Shown here piece by piece: positions 16,444-37,135 of a stretch of 64,000 nt of DNA (position 1 is its first letter; each line of letters opens with the position of its first letter). The DNA comes from Blastocystis sp. Blastoise (taxonomy: Eukaryota > Sar > Bigyra > Opalinata > Blastocystidae). Below the pieces are notes generated by a model, which was given only the letters and a program-made list of their open reading frames with translations, did not search any database and was not told where the DNA came from. The translations under genes were made by a program, and so were the position numbers. The stretch spans positions 1,081,001 to 1,145,000 of the forward strand of contig JBBPEB010000009.1 in the NCBI GenBank assembly GCA_039096225.1, read 5' to 3'.

Positions 16444-17940
16444 ATGAAATCTATATTGTCTAATTTATTTCTCCTTGTATATTATGAACTGTAGTAGATT
16501 GTTTAGTTGTTTAGATTCTCATTCTTGGTGTCTTTGCCGAGAAAACAAAGCCTAAAACTAGAAATGTATTAATGGTGCTGATGTCTTGTAAGAACCACAT
16601 AAAAGAAAGACAATTATTGCGTGATACATGGATATCTGAGTTATCCAACTATACAAATATCCATTATGCTTTTTATGTAATCGATGATCCATTATATTGT
16701 CATCACAACAATCCTGAAGATAATTTATCCACAACACAAGAAGTTTTAGACTATCAATTTAAAGTAATTTTCTTACCATTATTTATTTTAACTAATGATT
16801 TTTTTTATATAGGAAGATGAGACTTTTTATACTGGTTCCTTGAGTAAAACATTTATTTCAAATATGAAAACTGTAAAGTTGATTCTATATAATTGTTACT
16901 TTTATTTTTATTCATTTTTATTTTTATTTTATTTTCATATATATTTTTTTTAATTGATTCATAATTTATAATAGATCTTATCAAATAATCCTGAGAATAA
17001 GTGGATATTTTTATCTTTTGATAATGAATTTATTAAAGTACCTGTCTTTGCAGAACATATTAAAATACTTAATAAACAAGTTGCTATTTATTATAGTGAA
17101 TCAAGGTATATATTTATATTTATATATTATATTATATTATATTATATTATATTATATTATATAATATAATATAATATATATAGAGTTGCTCATAGTGTAG
17201 AGAAACTTCGTCCCATGATGTTCTTCCGTAATTATGCTTATTTCTGTATATATATAATATATATTTATTTTATTCTTTTTTATTATCTTTTTATACCTTT
17301 TTATAGATATATATATATAGATATATTTTTATACTTTTTTTAATATATATTGATTATATATATCATACTAAATATAATACATAAAATACTAAGTTTATTT
17401 CTTTCTTTAGTGAATATACATTATTTTAAAAAGATTTTTAAGAATGAGAAGTCCATGCCTTTAGTAACTGATATATTAGATTTTTATTTAGAAAAAGAGT
17501 ATATTGTAAAAGAAGACAGAGATTTAGATTATCATTGTTATGGTCCAAGTTGGTTTATTACCACTTATGGATATGAACTCAAAGATAATTATGAACAATA
17601 TCAATTATATAAAGAAAATAATGAATATTATTGTACTGATGTTCCATTATATGATCCTGAATTTAATGTTACTGCTGTTATTGAAAATGTTATTAAAATG
17701 GAAAGATTGAGCCATAGTTTTGAAAAACTAGATATTACACAAAATTATATTTCACTTATTTATATTGGTATTATTTCAGTCACTTTTGGTATTTTCTATA
17801 TACTTCGTAAACTGAAATGTTTAAAACCAAATAAAACAAATAAAAAGAATTCAAATTCACAAGTATTACCTGTTCAAAATAATGATAGTTCTATCGCTTC
17901 TATTTATTCACCTCTCCGACCAAAAGAAAGAACTAATTAA
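16444..17940 (+). CDS. Probable lumenal glycosyltransferase (GT31/fringe-like) with C-terminal TM
   Basis: Exon 1 (16444-16476) joins over a 38-bp intron to an exon from 16515, making a signal sequence MKSILSNLFLLILILGVFAEK. The following RNVLMVLMSCKNHIKERQLLRDTWISE resembles the N-terminal block of beta-1,3-galactosyltransferase/fringe proteins (V-I-S-x-x-x-x-x-R-x-x-I-R-x-T-W). Further exons give YQFK-EDETFYTG, NNPENKWIFLSFDNEF, an RVAHSVEKLRPMMFFRNYAYF block and a Tyr/Asp-rich lumenal part. A transmembrane helix (YISLIYIGIISVTFGIFYIL) and a basic, Ser/Asn-rich tail end at TAA 17940. A clear DxD metal site is not visible, and the C-terminal anchor differs from the usual type II layout. The family is likely but activity is uncertain. 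Confidence 0.6.
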
Positions 17941-18486
17941 TATATTTATATTTAATATATTTATATCATTTTTTTATATACTTTTACTTATATACACATA
18001 ATTTTTATTTCATCATTTGTTATTTGTTTTTTGTTTCTAAAACTATTAATACTTTTATATGATTCTTTATTATTATATATATATTTATATTGAAAACTCC
18101 AATTTCTAGTTTTCTAACTTCATTTATTTTCAGTTATTTTTCATTCATATTAATCTATTAACACTCATTCTATATATATATATATATTAGTCTCGACTAT
18201 AACAATATTATTATTTCTTTAATTTCTTGTTTTATTCAATAGTTTTGTTATTCAATAAGAATCTCTAGTCAAACTAAATATCATCTTTCTTTCACATATA
18301 TTTTTTACTATTTAAAACTATAAATTTAGTTTCAAATAAACAAAAATATCTATAAACTTGTGTTCCAAAAATATTTTTGTAAAATAAACAATCATTTCGT
18401 ATGATTTCCAAAGTATTTACTTATAATTATATATCTCCAATCTAGTAACATTTAACTAGGCTTTTTCAAGATCATTTTCTACAACA
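17941..18486. other. Intergenic, upstream of NIT2
   Basis: About 545 bp of AT-rich DNA between two + strand genes. It holds the 3' end of the glycosyltransferase transcript and the NIT2 promoter. No further feature is visible. Confidence 0.5.
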
Positions 18487-20413
<1,927 letters not shown>

Positions 20414-20815
20414 TAATTTTTTTAACCTTAGTCAATTGTATCCTATATATATATACTTTTATTCAATGCTTATTAAACATATACAAATCGAACTATAACT
20501 ATGTCTTGTTATATTGCTTATATAAATATTTTTATTTCATTTATTATTTTATAAAACTATTCATATTCATAAATCAATCTTATTATATAATAGTATACAG
20601 AAAATATTTAAATAACAATATTTTTTATTCTAGTTATTCGAAACAAATAAGAATGACTTTATTTATCATTAAAATATATCAATTATATTTAATTGTGAAA
20701 TCTATATATAAACAGTGAACTAAATATATTATTTATTCTAATAATATCATTTTAATATATACTAAAACTTAAACAAAACACAACTGTTAGTAGAATAACT
20801 CTATTATTCATCCAA
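20414..20815. other. Intergenic, convergent 3' ends
   Basis: About 400 bp between the stop codons of NIT2 (+) and the sedoheptulokinase gene (-). AT-rich. The open frame inside it has no credible protein character. Confidence 0.55.
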
Positions 20816-21917
20816 TTATAATTGAGAAATAAGCAATGACGCACCTATTGCTCCATCACATGAAACACAATTCTCCTTTTCAATAAAAAGTGGTAATTTC
20901 AATTGTTTTGATATATACTCTTGTAGATATTGATTATTTGTTAATACACTATATATATGTACATATATAAGAAAGAGTAAGGAATATTGATGAAATATAG
21001 TTTATATAGTGTTTAGAGATTTATATATATTATATATATATATATATTAGAATACCTTCCAGTAATAACTATAGTTGAGAAATGGTGTTGTTGAAGAATA
21101 GTGTTATTACAATAAGAGAATAGATTATCAACTATACCTTTAAGAATACCATTATATCTATATATATAGTCAATAGGCACATATATAGATAATAAATATA
21201 TAATTATTTAAAATATATGTATTAAGAATATTCAATACATATAATGTTAATAATATATATATATAAAACAAGAAGAGATCAATATAAATTGTTATATATA
21301 AACATATTATATTATATTAATATAGAATAAAGAGAAATATATATATACATATGTAAAAATGATGCATTCTTGTCATTTAAGGATAATATTGATATTCCAG
21401 AATTCCTACTCTTAATTTTTTCAATCTCTCTTTCTTTATATAGTAATGGCTTTATCTATAAACATAAGAATGAATAATAATAATTTTTAAAACTATATAT
21501 ATATATATACTGAGGGTGCTTCATCAAAAATAGTTTGATTATTATGTGTTGATATATAATAATATATATCTTTATCATTTATCATAATAGAAGGTATAAT
21601 TGATTGTATATCTTCAATATATTTCTTTATTATCCAAGCAATCACATTCCCGCCATTCATTCCACATATACAATAAATATAACGATTCCCGTGGAAATAT
21701 CGCATTTCTGAAGGAAAGCTAATTGTGTGTCGATATGCGTCATAGACTGATTGTCCAATCAAACAAGAGAGTTGACATGACGTACCAATATTAATATATA
21801 AACATTCCTCTATCTATATATATAATGTTCTTATAATAATATTAACATATATTATTTTCATATGAAGATATATATATATATTATGAGTATAATATCAAAA
21901 ATAGAAAACTCTACTAA

Positions 21918-21968
<51 letters not shown>

Positions 21969-23274
21969 TTCATATGACGTCTCCATGCCCCTCCTTCTAA
22001 ATATGCGAGGGAATCACCAGTAGATATATACATTTGGAGGGAAAGAGGAAGGGAAAGAGACTCAGCGCGGGAAGTCATTATTGTACCTATTAATATATAT
22101 ATATATATAATAAACAATAATTATTTATAAATAAATAAATAAAATAGTTTATAAAAACAATTATTTTATATAATGAATAATAACAATACCAAGAAGTGTT
22201 TTAGTAGGTTGAATTGTTGGGAATATAATCGCGGGGAAAATAGAAGACAAGAGAGAATAGTATTAATATTAACGAATTCATTGTTTATAGTATAATATAG
22301 AAGAAGAAAGATTATAAAAATAAACAAAATGATTTATTATATATATATAATAAATCTTTTAGATCTCCTTGTATTATGAAACTAGAAACATATAATGAAA
22401 AAATATATATTTATATATATATATATATATATGGATATATTCCATTGTTTTTCAACTTGATTATAAAAACCAAAACTTTCAGCATTACAAGGATCCATAT
22501 ATATAATATCTATATATATAATATACATATAGACATACATATATATACCATTATTAATTAAATAATGTTCATAAAATGTCATTATCTATATATAAATAAT
22601 ACTTATAATTATATATATATATTAAAAGTCTTTTAAATACTGTTCCACAATAAATAGGTTCAGAAACATCCAAATAACCGTGGTTTTTTAACCAATATAA
22701 AGAAGCAAATCCATAGCCCGAAAACAATGTATAATGATATTTATCTATAGAAAAATATATTGAATAAATATAAACCAGGAAATAATATTATTAAATGAGA
22801 ACATATATCATTACTATATATTTCATCAAGTAATTCATCTGAGCAACGTTGGTCTTCCCAAGTAATTAAATTAGTAATGCATTTCGGATGAGTTTTTCCA
22901 GTCCAACATAATATTCCATGCATTTGACCACACATACACATCGTATTAACTATAGAGTATGCTTATAGAATGCTTTCATAACTTTTTTTCAAGAAATTCT
23001 TAAAAAAATTATAGAAGAATATGTTTTTAAATATTTAAAAATATGTTATTCTATTGTACATACTCTGGCTAGATATATCTGAGGGTATAGATCGAATCAA
23101 TTCATCTAAAATGGAAACAATCTTATAAGGATCTTGTTCTTTAAAGTCAGGGTTCTCACAGGTAATATAAGCATTTGTTTTAAGTTGATTCGTAAATAAG
23201 ATTTTCTTTTCTATTGTATCAGTGACAGCCACTGAAGCAGATGTTGTTCCAATATCCAGTCCAAGCTGTATCAT
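20816..23274 (-). CDS. SHPK: Sedoheptulokinase (FGGY carbohydrate kinase family)
   Basis: The start MIQLGLDIGTTSASVAVTDT is the phosphate-1 loop of FGGY kinases. Later exons give MCMCGQMHGILCW, TWEDQRCSDELLDEIYS, a FSGYGFASLYWLKNHGYL block and DPCNAESFGFYN. TIMTSRAESLSLPL and MYISTGDSLAYLEGGAW follow, then ECLYINIGTSCQLSCLIGQ (phosphate-2/adenosine region), GMNGGNVIAW and HHFSTIVITGR. The end is ENCVSCDGAIGASLLISQL with TAA at 20816-20818. Order and spacing follow animal SHPK, which phosphorylates sedoheptulose to sedoheptulose-7-phosphate feeding the pentose phosphate pathway. The nearest alternatives are other FGGY kinases such as xylulokinase. The SGYG-A-WL and NAAS-GFYN-type motifs favour SHPK. 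At least eight introns of mostly TA sequence interrupt it. Confidence 0.82.
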
Positions 23275-23710
23275 TTAAATTCTATAAGAATTCACAGGTT
23301 TTTAATTACACTGAAAATATACTATCTTCAAAAAATGTAATTGACACTTTGAACACAATTTTTAACTGATTTTTACTGAACGGAATACCTTTCATAAAAA
23401 AAGTAAAAATAATAATTAAATACGTGTATTATTTTTCACATCACATATGTTATAATAAGCTATATAAAATCATCTTTTATTATTGTGTGTAGATCATTGA
23501 AAAAGAATTGTATGAATTGGCTTATCCTAATGAGTAAAATGAGTATGTATGTTATTGTAAATTCTTTTAGATATGATTTAGAAACGAAACACTGAATTGA
23601 ATGCATAATGAAAAAATAAAAATATTGAAAAGTTCAAAATAAATATATGAATATAGCAGAAAACTGCTTAACTCATGTGTTTCATACAAATGAAAAAGAA
23701 ATGAATAATT
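23275..23710. other. Intergenic
   Basis: About 435 bp upstream of the sedoheptulokinase gene and downstream of the acetyltransferase gene. AT-rich. No further feature seen. Confidence 0.5.
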
Positions 23711-24277
23711 TTATTGAGATGCATCTGACAAATAGCGGACTACCTTACATGGATTCCCTTCAGCAATACAATTACTAGGAATGTCTTTACAAACTAGACT
23801 TCCATCTTTAATAATTACATGATTACCAATAGTAACACCAGGACATATGGAAACAGATGCACCAAAAAGACAGTTGTTTCCTATAATAATTTTTTTAGAA
23901 AGACCAAATTTTTTACGGTCTTCTGCATCAATAGGGTGTGTTGCTGTATAGAGACTGCAACGAGGTCCAAATTTACAATTATCACCGATATAGACAGGAC
24001 TAACATCTAAAATGACAGAATCAAAATCCATAGAAACGTTGTTTCCAAGGTGAATATTTGATCCATAATCATAACGTAAAGGAGGTAAGAATTGACAATT
24101 GTCACCTTGATCAGGAATGATTTCATGAAATAAAGACTTGATTCTTTCTTTCTCATCTCCATCAAGATTGTTATATTCTTTAACTAGTTTTCTAACTTGA
24201 GTTTTCAATGCAACTAATTCTGGATCAAAAGCATTATAAGGTTCTCCACGAATCATCTTTTCTTTCTCACTTAGCAT
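23711..24277 (-). CDS. Maltose/galactoside O-acetyltransferase family (hexapeptide repeat), bacterial type
   Basis: A single uninterrupted frame of 188 residues, the usual length for this family. N-terminal Mac domain: MLSEKEKMIRGEPYNAFDPEL. RYDYGSNIHLGNNVSMDFDSVILDVSPVYIGDN leads into the left-handed beta-helix. YTATHPID (about residues 111-118) carries the catalytic His. ICPGVTIGNHVIIKDGSLVCKDIPSN and EGNPCKVVRYL complete it. The enzyme acetylates a sugar hydroxyl from acetyl-CoA. It lacks introns, its GC is higher than in neighbouring exons, and the family is mainly bacterial. Horizontal acquisition is therefore plausible, though such genes also occur widely in fungi. The usual NVWIGG turn reads NCLFGAS, a variant. 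Confidence 0.93.
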   Translation of the reverse strand: MLSEKEKMIRGEPYNAFDPELVALKTQVRKLVKEYNNLDGDEKERIKSLFHEIIPDQGDNCQFLPPLRYDYGSNIHLGNNVSMDFDSVILDVSPVYIGDNCKFGPRCSLYTATHPIDAEDRKKFGLSKKIIIGNNCLFGASVSICPGVTIGNHVIIKDGSLVCKDIPSNCIAEGNPCKVVRYLSDASQ

Positions 24278-25055
24278 TTTGTAATTTTATAACTAATAAA
24301 CAAATATATAGTACAAATAAAAATCTATTTATAAAATAATGAAAAATTGTGTTTGCTGAGAATGTTTTTTGGAAAATGACGGTTAAATATATAGATATTT
24401 CTGTTTATTCACATTTTTTTTCTTTTTCTTTTCATGCTATGTTTTCTTCATGAATATGATGAAGAGGAATCATAATTAAATATCACTGTCTTTCCTGATC
24501 TGCTAAAGACGTGATGAAATATATATTCATATGATATTCAATGAGGAACTCAATTTAGTTCATAAAATTTCTGAAAATAAAAGTGGGGCATATATTTCTT
24601 ATCTATATAAATTTCTAATTATAATATATTGAATGAGATTACAGAATAAATATTTTATTTTATTTTAAACAGGATTTAAGAAAGAAAATGTAAAATGTTT
24701 TCTTTAAAAAGATAATAATTATTCAGTAGTTTACATAATAGCAGTCAAAAATAGTAATATCAAAGCAATTTAGTACAATCAATATTTGAGAAAACATATC
24801 AAACACAAAAAATAAAAGATTTAAAAAAGTCAAAAATACAAAAAAATATATACAGGAAAAAGAGTAGAAATACTATAGATATTTCGAAAACTATATAATA
24901 GATGAAAACATTTAAAAAGCAATGATATATTTCTTGTATAAGATACATAAATATATAAGAGATCAAATAAAATATATATATATATAATTAATATTTTTTA
25001 AATATTATATATATATAGTTAATAATAGCCTGATATATATGTTTATACATTACTA
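24278..25055. other. Intergenic
   Basis: About 780 bp between two minus-strand genes, AT-rich. It holds the acetyltransferase promoter and the 3' untranslated region of the SPOC gene. I find no RNA gene or frame. Confidence 0.5.
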
Positions 25056-30172
<5,117 letters not shown>

Positions 30173-30298
30173 AATTTTTTTTTATATATTTCTTTATAAC
30201 TTGGATATTTTTATCTATATAAATAGTGTTTTAAGCAAAATATATTATTAAAACGATGAATATAAGTAAACAAAACTTTTGAAAAGTGTAATGTTAAA

Positions 30299-30306
30299 AA
30301 AATAAT
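30299..30306. repeat. 8-bp target site duplication, left copy
   Basis: AAAATAAT directly before the left end of the hAT element. The same eight bases follow the right end at 33447-33454. Eight bp is the hallmark duplication length of hAT transposition. Confidence 0.93.
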
Positions 30307-30323
30307 TAGAGACTTCAAATTTC
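30307..30323 (+). repeat. Left terminal inverted repeat of the hAT element
   Basis: TAGAGACTTCAAATTTC, matching the reverse complement of 33430-33446 at all 17 positions. Confidence 0.95.
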
Positions 30324-30448
30324 ATTCCCGCGGGGAATTTTGAGTTATGTTTGCTCAGTTATGGCTTTTTTCTGGAAAATGGTTAAACATAACTGATTAT
30401 TTTTTATACTAAAGAACGATTATATTCAGTTTTCCTCGGTAATATAAA

Positions 30449-33123
30449 ATGGATCAATATGATATGGCTATAATAAACGAAGTAAAAGTAATTTCAGGCA
30501 AATATTGTTGCTCATTAAGAAAGATGATTGTTCTTCTTTCAACATTTTTAGAAAATACAGTATATATTTAAATTTATAGATGATTTCATGTTGTTATTAT
30601 ATAAAACATTAATTGTTATAGAATGAAACAAGTATTGTTTTTCCAAAAAATCAGAATTATGGTGCTTATTTATATGGTCATAACAAATTGGCTAATATCA
30701 CGAGCTTGGCATATTTATTTGTGGTTCCAACAAACTTTGACATGTGGTTAACAAAGATTGGAAGATTATATGGAATTTGCTTATTATGTGGAAACAAAAT
30801 TAAATGTGACTGTAATGGCTGCCTTCAATCTGCTTCTATTGAAAAGCATTTAAGAGCAATGCATGGAATGAAGCTTGGTATTTTCAAACAGTATGGCACA
30901 ATTCAGGAATACTTTGATGGCTTTCACAGCGATAAGTTACCCAATGAAAATAGAAACTCTATACTAATGTACTGCAATAAGAAAAAACAGTTAGAAGAAG
31001 ATGATGATGATGAAAATGAAATAGTTTGCTTGCAAACAACTACTGCTCCTCCAAAACGTCCTTTACAACTATATCCAAGTCATCCCTCTATGCAGTCAAA
31101 TAAAACTATATCTAGTACAAATGGGAAAAGAAGATGTACTATTACACTGTCTCCTCAATATTCTATTAGTGATGCTGAATGTGTATTATTTATGTGTAAG
31201 AACCGAATCTCATTTCAAATTATGAAAATACCTGATAGTACACAATACTTGAATTTTATTAGCTATTATAGAGCTACTATTGTCATTAATAGTCTTACTA
31301 TTGACTTACAAGAGTATATTAAAGAACAGCTGAAGAATGTAATCTATTATTCATTATCCTCTGACATATGGTCACGTCATAATAAGAAGATTATATCATG
31401 GAATTATTACTATTTTGATAAAGATGGATATCATAGTGGCCTGTATTCCTTATTACCCGTTAAATCGTCTACTGCACAAGATATACTAGAATCATTAAAT
31501 AAAATTATTCCTAATAATAATTTAGTCTCCGTTACTACTGATAAAGCCCAAGGTTATAATGCTGCGTTCTCGTCGAATAACCATTTTGGTTTAATTAAAA
31601 TAGATTGCTTCTCTCACTTCTTGAATACTGTCTATACACACGCAATTGGGAAACCAAATACTAAAGAATTATTCGCTAAAATTAGATCCTTGATTCAAGA
31701 GATAAGATTAAACAAAAATTATGATGGTTTTTGCACATGTGTTCAAGCTATTACTGGTACTAAACCACGAAAACCATGTCTTGATTGTCCTACAAGATTC
31801 TACAGTATTTTGGCACCTTTACAATGGATTTATCAGTATGGAGCTTATGCTATTAGTTATCTAAATAACATTAAAAACAAATGCATATATGATAATTCGT
31901 TAATATGTGAATTCTGCTCATTTATTCCTTATTTATGTGCATTAAATAAAAGCCATTTAATGCTTAGTTGTTATTCAAAGCCTACAGTTCATTTAATTCT
32001 TCCATTCATTAATGAATTGTCTAATATGTTTAATAAAAGTCCAGCTGATGTTATTGGATATGAGTCTTCATTTATTTGTATTAATGAATTTGTTCAAAGT
32101 GTTAGATATGATTTTGGAAGAATTGGAACTGGCAATTTCTATTATAATAATAATCAACTTGATTTTTTATCATGTTCTAGTTCTCTATATCTATTTCTAT
32201 CAAACATTATGAAACGTAGTTATGATAATAATCAAAAGGAATCATCTATTTGTCCTGAGATAGAGAAATGGAGGAAGGTATTGAATGATACTTTATGTTA
32301 CGAAAAGAGTATTAATGTAGAAATCGTAATAAAAAAGATTGAGACACTTCGTAATGCATGTGTTGATAAAAATATTGTGCCAATATCAGAAATTCTATTA
32401 TGTGAATTTGATAAACGTGATGAAAAATATCTTCAACTTGTTGATAGAGGTGTTAAATTCTTCTTCTTATCAGATGCTACAAATCATAATGATTATATTA
32501 ATCAATATCGTTCGAGAAGAGAAAAGTCTGTGTCGATATTAAATACAGACAAGGTAAGTCCACTTGAATCTATTAATAACAATATTACAAGCAATGATGA
32601 TATAGTTGATAACAATGATTATTGTGATGATTATGATGATCTACGATTTGAAACCTCTCTTTTTAATGCAAGAGAAAAATACTTTAACTGTTCTGTTGGT
32701 TCGAATAGTAATAATAATAGTATTCTTGATGAAGAAGAACTTAGTAGTAGTGATGAAGAATTTTATGAGTTTTATAAGAGAACAAGTGATTCTTATGATA
32801 ATGAAGACGATAATCAAATATTTACTATACCAGAATGCGAACTATTTACATCAGAAAAAAAGTTTAATATTGATTCTGATATAAAGTACTACTTCTCATT
32901 TGATTTATATTTTAATGAGTTCTTTTATGATGAGAATGTTATACGTATATTATCAAGATTTTTATCACCTCCAGCAACTGAAATAGGAGATGAGCGTGTC
33001 TTCAGTTACAGTGGATTATTAGATAACGGTAGAAATACGAATATGAAATCTGAGAAATTTTGTGGTATAACATATATTTCTCGAAACGAAGAAATGGTAC
33101 TTAGTATGTTAAAATCTAAATAA
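30449..33123 (+). CDS. hAT transposase with BED-type zinc finger, 2 exons, 870 aa
   Basis: Exon 1 (30449-30559, from ATG, 37 codons) joins in phase 0 across a 62-bp intron (30560-30621, GTATAT to TATAG) to exon 2 ending in TAA at 33121-33123. The obvious long open frame has no ATG at its 5' end. The spliced exon supplies the start MDQYDMAII, so the intron looks real. A BED-like finger reads C90-x2-C93 then H113-x4-H118. The catalytic core shows SSDIWS (Asp about 285), TTDKAQGYNAAF (Asp about 344) and IDCFSHFLNTV. A Ser/Asp/Glu-rich acidic segment precedes the hAT C-terminal dimerisation block, LSRFLSPPATEIGDERVFSYSG (Glu about 828). No stop or frameshift is seen, so the enzyme may be active. 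Confidence 0.93.
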
Positions 33124-33429
33124 CTTTTGTTTCTTTTTCCTTTGTTAATTAATATGTAATTGTCTTTTTCTTATTGACTATTATGTTTAGATAATGATAA
33201 CTTGATTAAATATATTTTTTGGAACAAATTGTAATTTTACATTGTTGTGATCTTATAATGGAATATGAGCAAAATTATTTATTGTTTCACTATATGATCG
33301 AAAAATATCAAACAAACATATTGGAAGTGTTTTTATTGTAAAATACTCAATTAAACAGCCCAGTTATGTAAGAAAACATATAGTTATGGGTTTTTTCAAA
33401 ATACTGTGTTCCAGTTATGGTTCCCCAGG

Positions 33430-33446
33430 GAAATTTGAAGTCTCTA
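33430..33446 (-). repeat. Right terminal inverted repeat of the hAT element
   Basis: GAAATTTGAAGTCTCTA, the exact reverse complement of the left end, followed at once by the second AAAATAAT copy (33447-33454). Confidence 0.95.
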
Positions 33447-33454
33447 AAAATAAT

Positions 33455-33937
33455 CAAGGAAATTTTTCTTTTTCTACCCATTTTGTATTTCTTTTTCGTT
33501 ATTCTTCTTTTATCATTTTTAAAAATATATCTATATTATTCTTAATCATTCAAGTCAATTTATTATGATTATAAATGTTTTTCATATTGATAAGAATACA
33601 GATAAAAGAGAAACATAAAATTATAAAAAGTATTTAAACAAAACTTTTTTCTTTTTTGAATTATCGAAGAATTAATTCATGATCAAATATAACGAAAGTT
33701 CTCAATGTTTAATTGGCGTCCTTTTTGTAGAAATGGCAAAAATGATTTGATGAAAAAAATGATTATACCTCTTTTATATGAACTATCTATGGATCATATT
33801 GACATTGTATATCTACTGATTTCATCTTTTTATCTTTTATCATATAACTTAAGTAAAATAGCGTTAAAAAAAAAATCGAAAACAGCTTTTTTTAATACAC
33901 AAGTTTCTCTGAATCTTTCAAATATTCAAACAAGAGA
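33455..33937. other. Intergenic, upstream of the GT49 gene
   Basis: About 480 bp between the hAT element and the glycosyltransferase start. The open frame inside it (33705-33992) overlaps the real first exon in another frame and is rejected. No other signal. Confidence 0.5.
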
Positions 33938-36485
<2,548 letters not shown>

Positions 36486-37135
36486 TAATTATTACTATTA
36501 TATATATATATATTGAATTCTTTATAATTCTAATAATTGTTTTTTTGTCTTTTTAAGAATTTTTTAGTTATATCCTTTTTTTCATTCGAATTTATCTTAA
36601 TATTATTATTAATATTGTTATTTAATGTCAATTCAACTATATGTTATTCTTCATACTCTTGTCTACTCATATATATCCATTTTTTTAATTTTATTTCTTT
36701 ATTCATCTTATTCTTATTTTATTTTGTATATTATGATAGTATGTTATGTAATGAAAATAGAGTTGATTATATTATACTATTCTTTCATAATTATTAATTC
36801 TAGTATAACTCCATATTATTTATCATTCTTTCTATTAAAATACATGTAAATAATTAAATTTATATGAATATTCAAATATGTATATTTTTGAAAAAAACGC
36901 TGATTTCAAAAAAAAAATGAAAACATTAAAAAATACTATTTATAGGGAATTTTGAGAAACATGTAGCAATATATTTCCATGATAATATTAATTGTGTTGG
37001 CTTAATTTTTGAGTTGATGCATCCAAAAAACACAGAGAATTTTGTTATCAGGGAAACCAAAACAACTATTTCTTTCTCTTAAAAAAATTCAACAATTGTT
37101 TTGAAATAGTTTTCTAATTTGTAATATGAGAGAAA
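36486..37135. other. Intergenic, upstream of the QRT3-like gene
   Basis: About 650 bp between two + strand genes. Short hydrophobic frames near 36540-36850 look like AT-rich noise. The promoter of the secreted protein gene should lie near 36900-37135. Confidence 0.5.

Larger units (their letters stand above)
30307..33446 (+). mobile_element. Complete hAT DNA transposon, 3,140 bp
   Basis: The ends are a perfect 17-bp terminal inverted repeat, TAGAGACTTCAAATTTC at 30307-30323 and its reverse complement at 33430-33446. The TAGAG start fits the hAT end consensus. An exact 8-bp duplication AAAATAAT flanks it. Inside lies one gene for an 870-residue transposase without disablement. Subterminal AGTTATG words repeat near both ends: left near 30343 and 30357, and as CATAACT near 30388; right near 33362, 33382 and 33413. 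These are likely transposase-binding sites. GC is higher than in the surrounding DNA. Identical ends and target duplication imply a recent insertion, 127 bp upstream of the SPOC gene start. Confidence 0.95.

Noticed and set aside
30688-33123. Transposase as a single-exon 811-residue protein
   Set aside because: That frame begins with TTG, not ATG. A phase-0 intron at 30560-30621 joins it to an upstream ATG exon.
36537-36849. Hydrophobic frames downstream of the GT49 gene
   Set aside because: Composed of Phe, Ile, Leu, Tyr and Ser as expected from AT-rich DNA, and overlapping in two frames.
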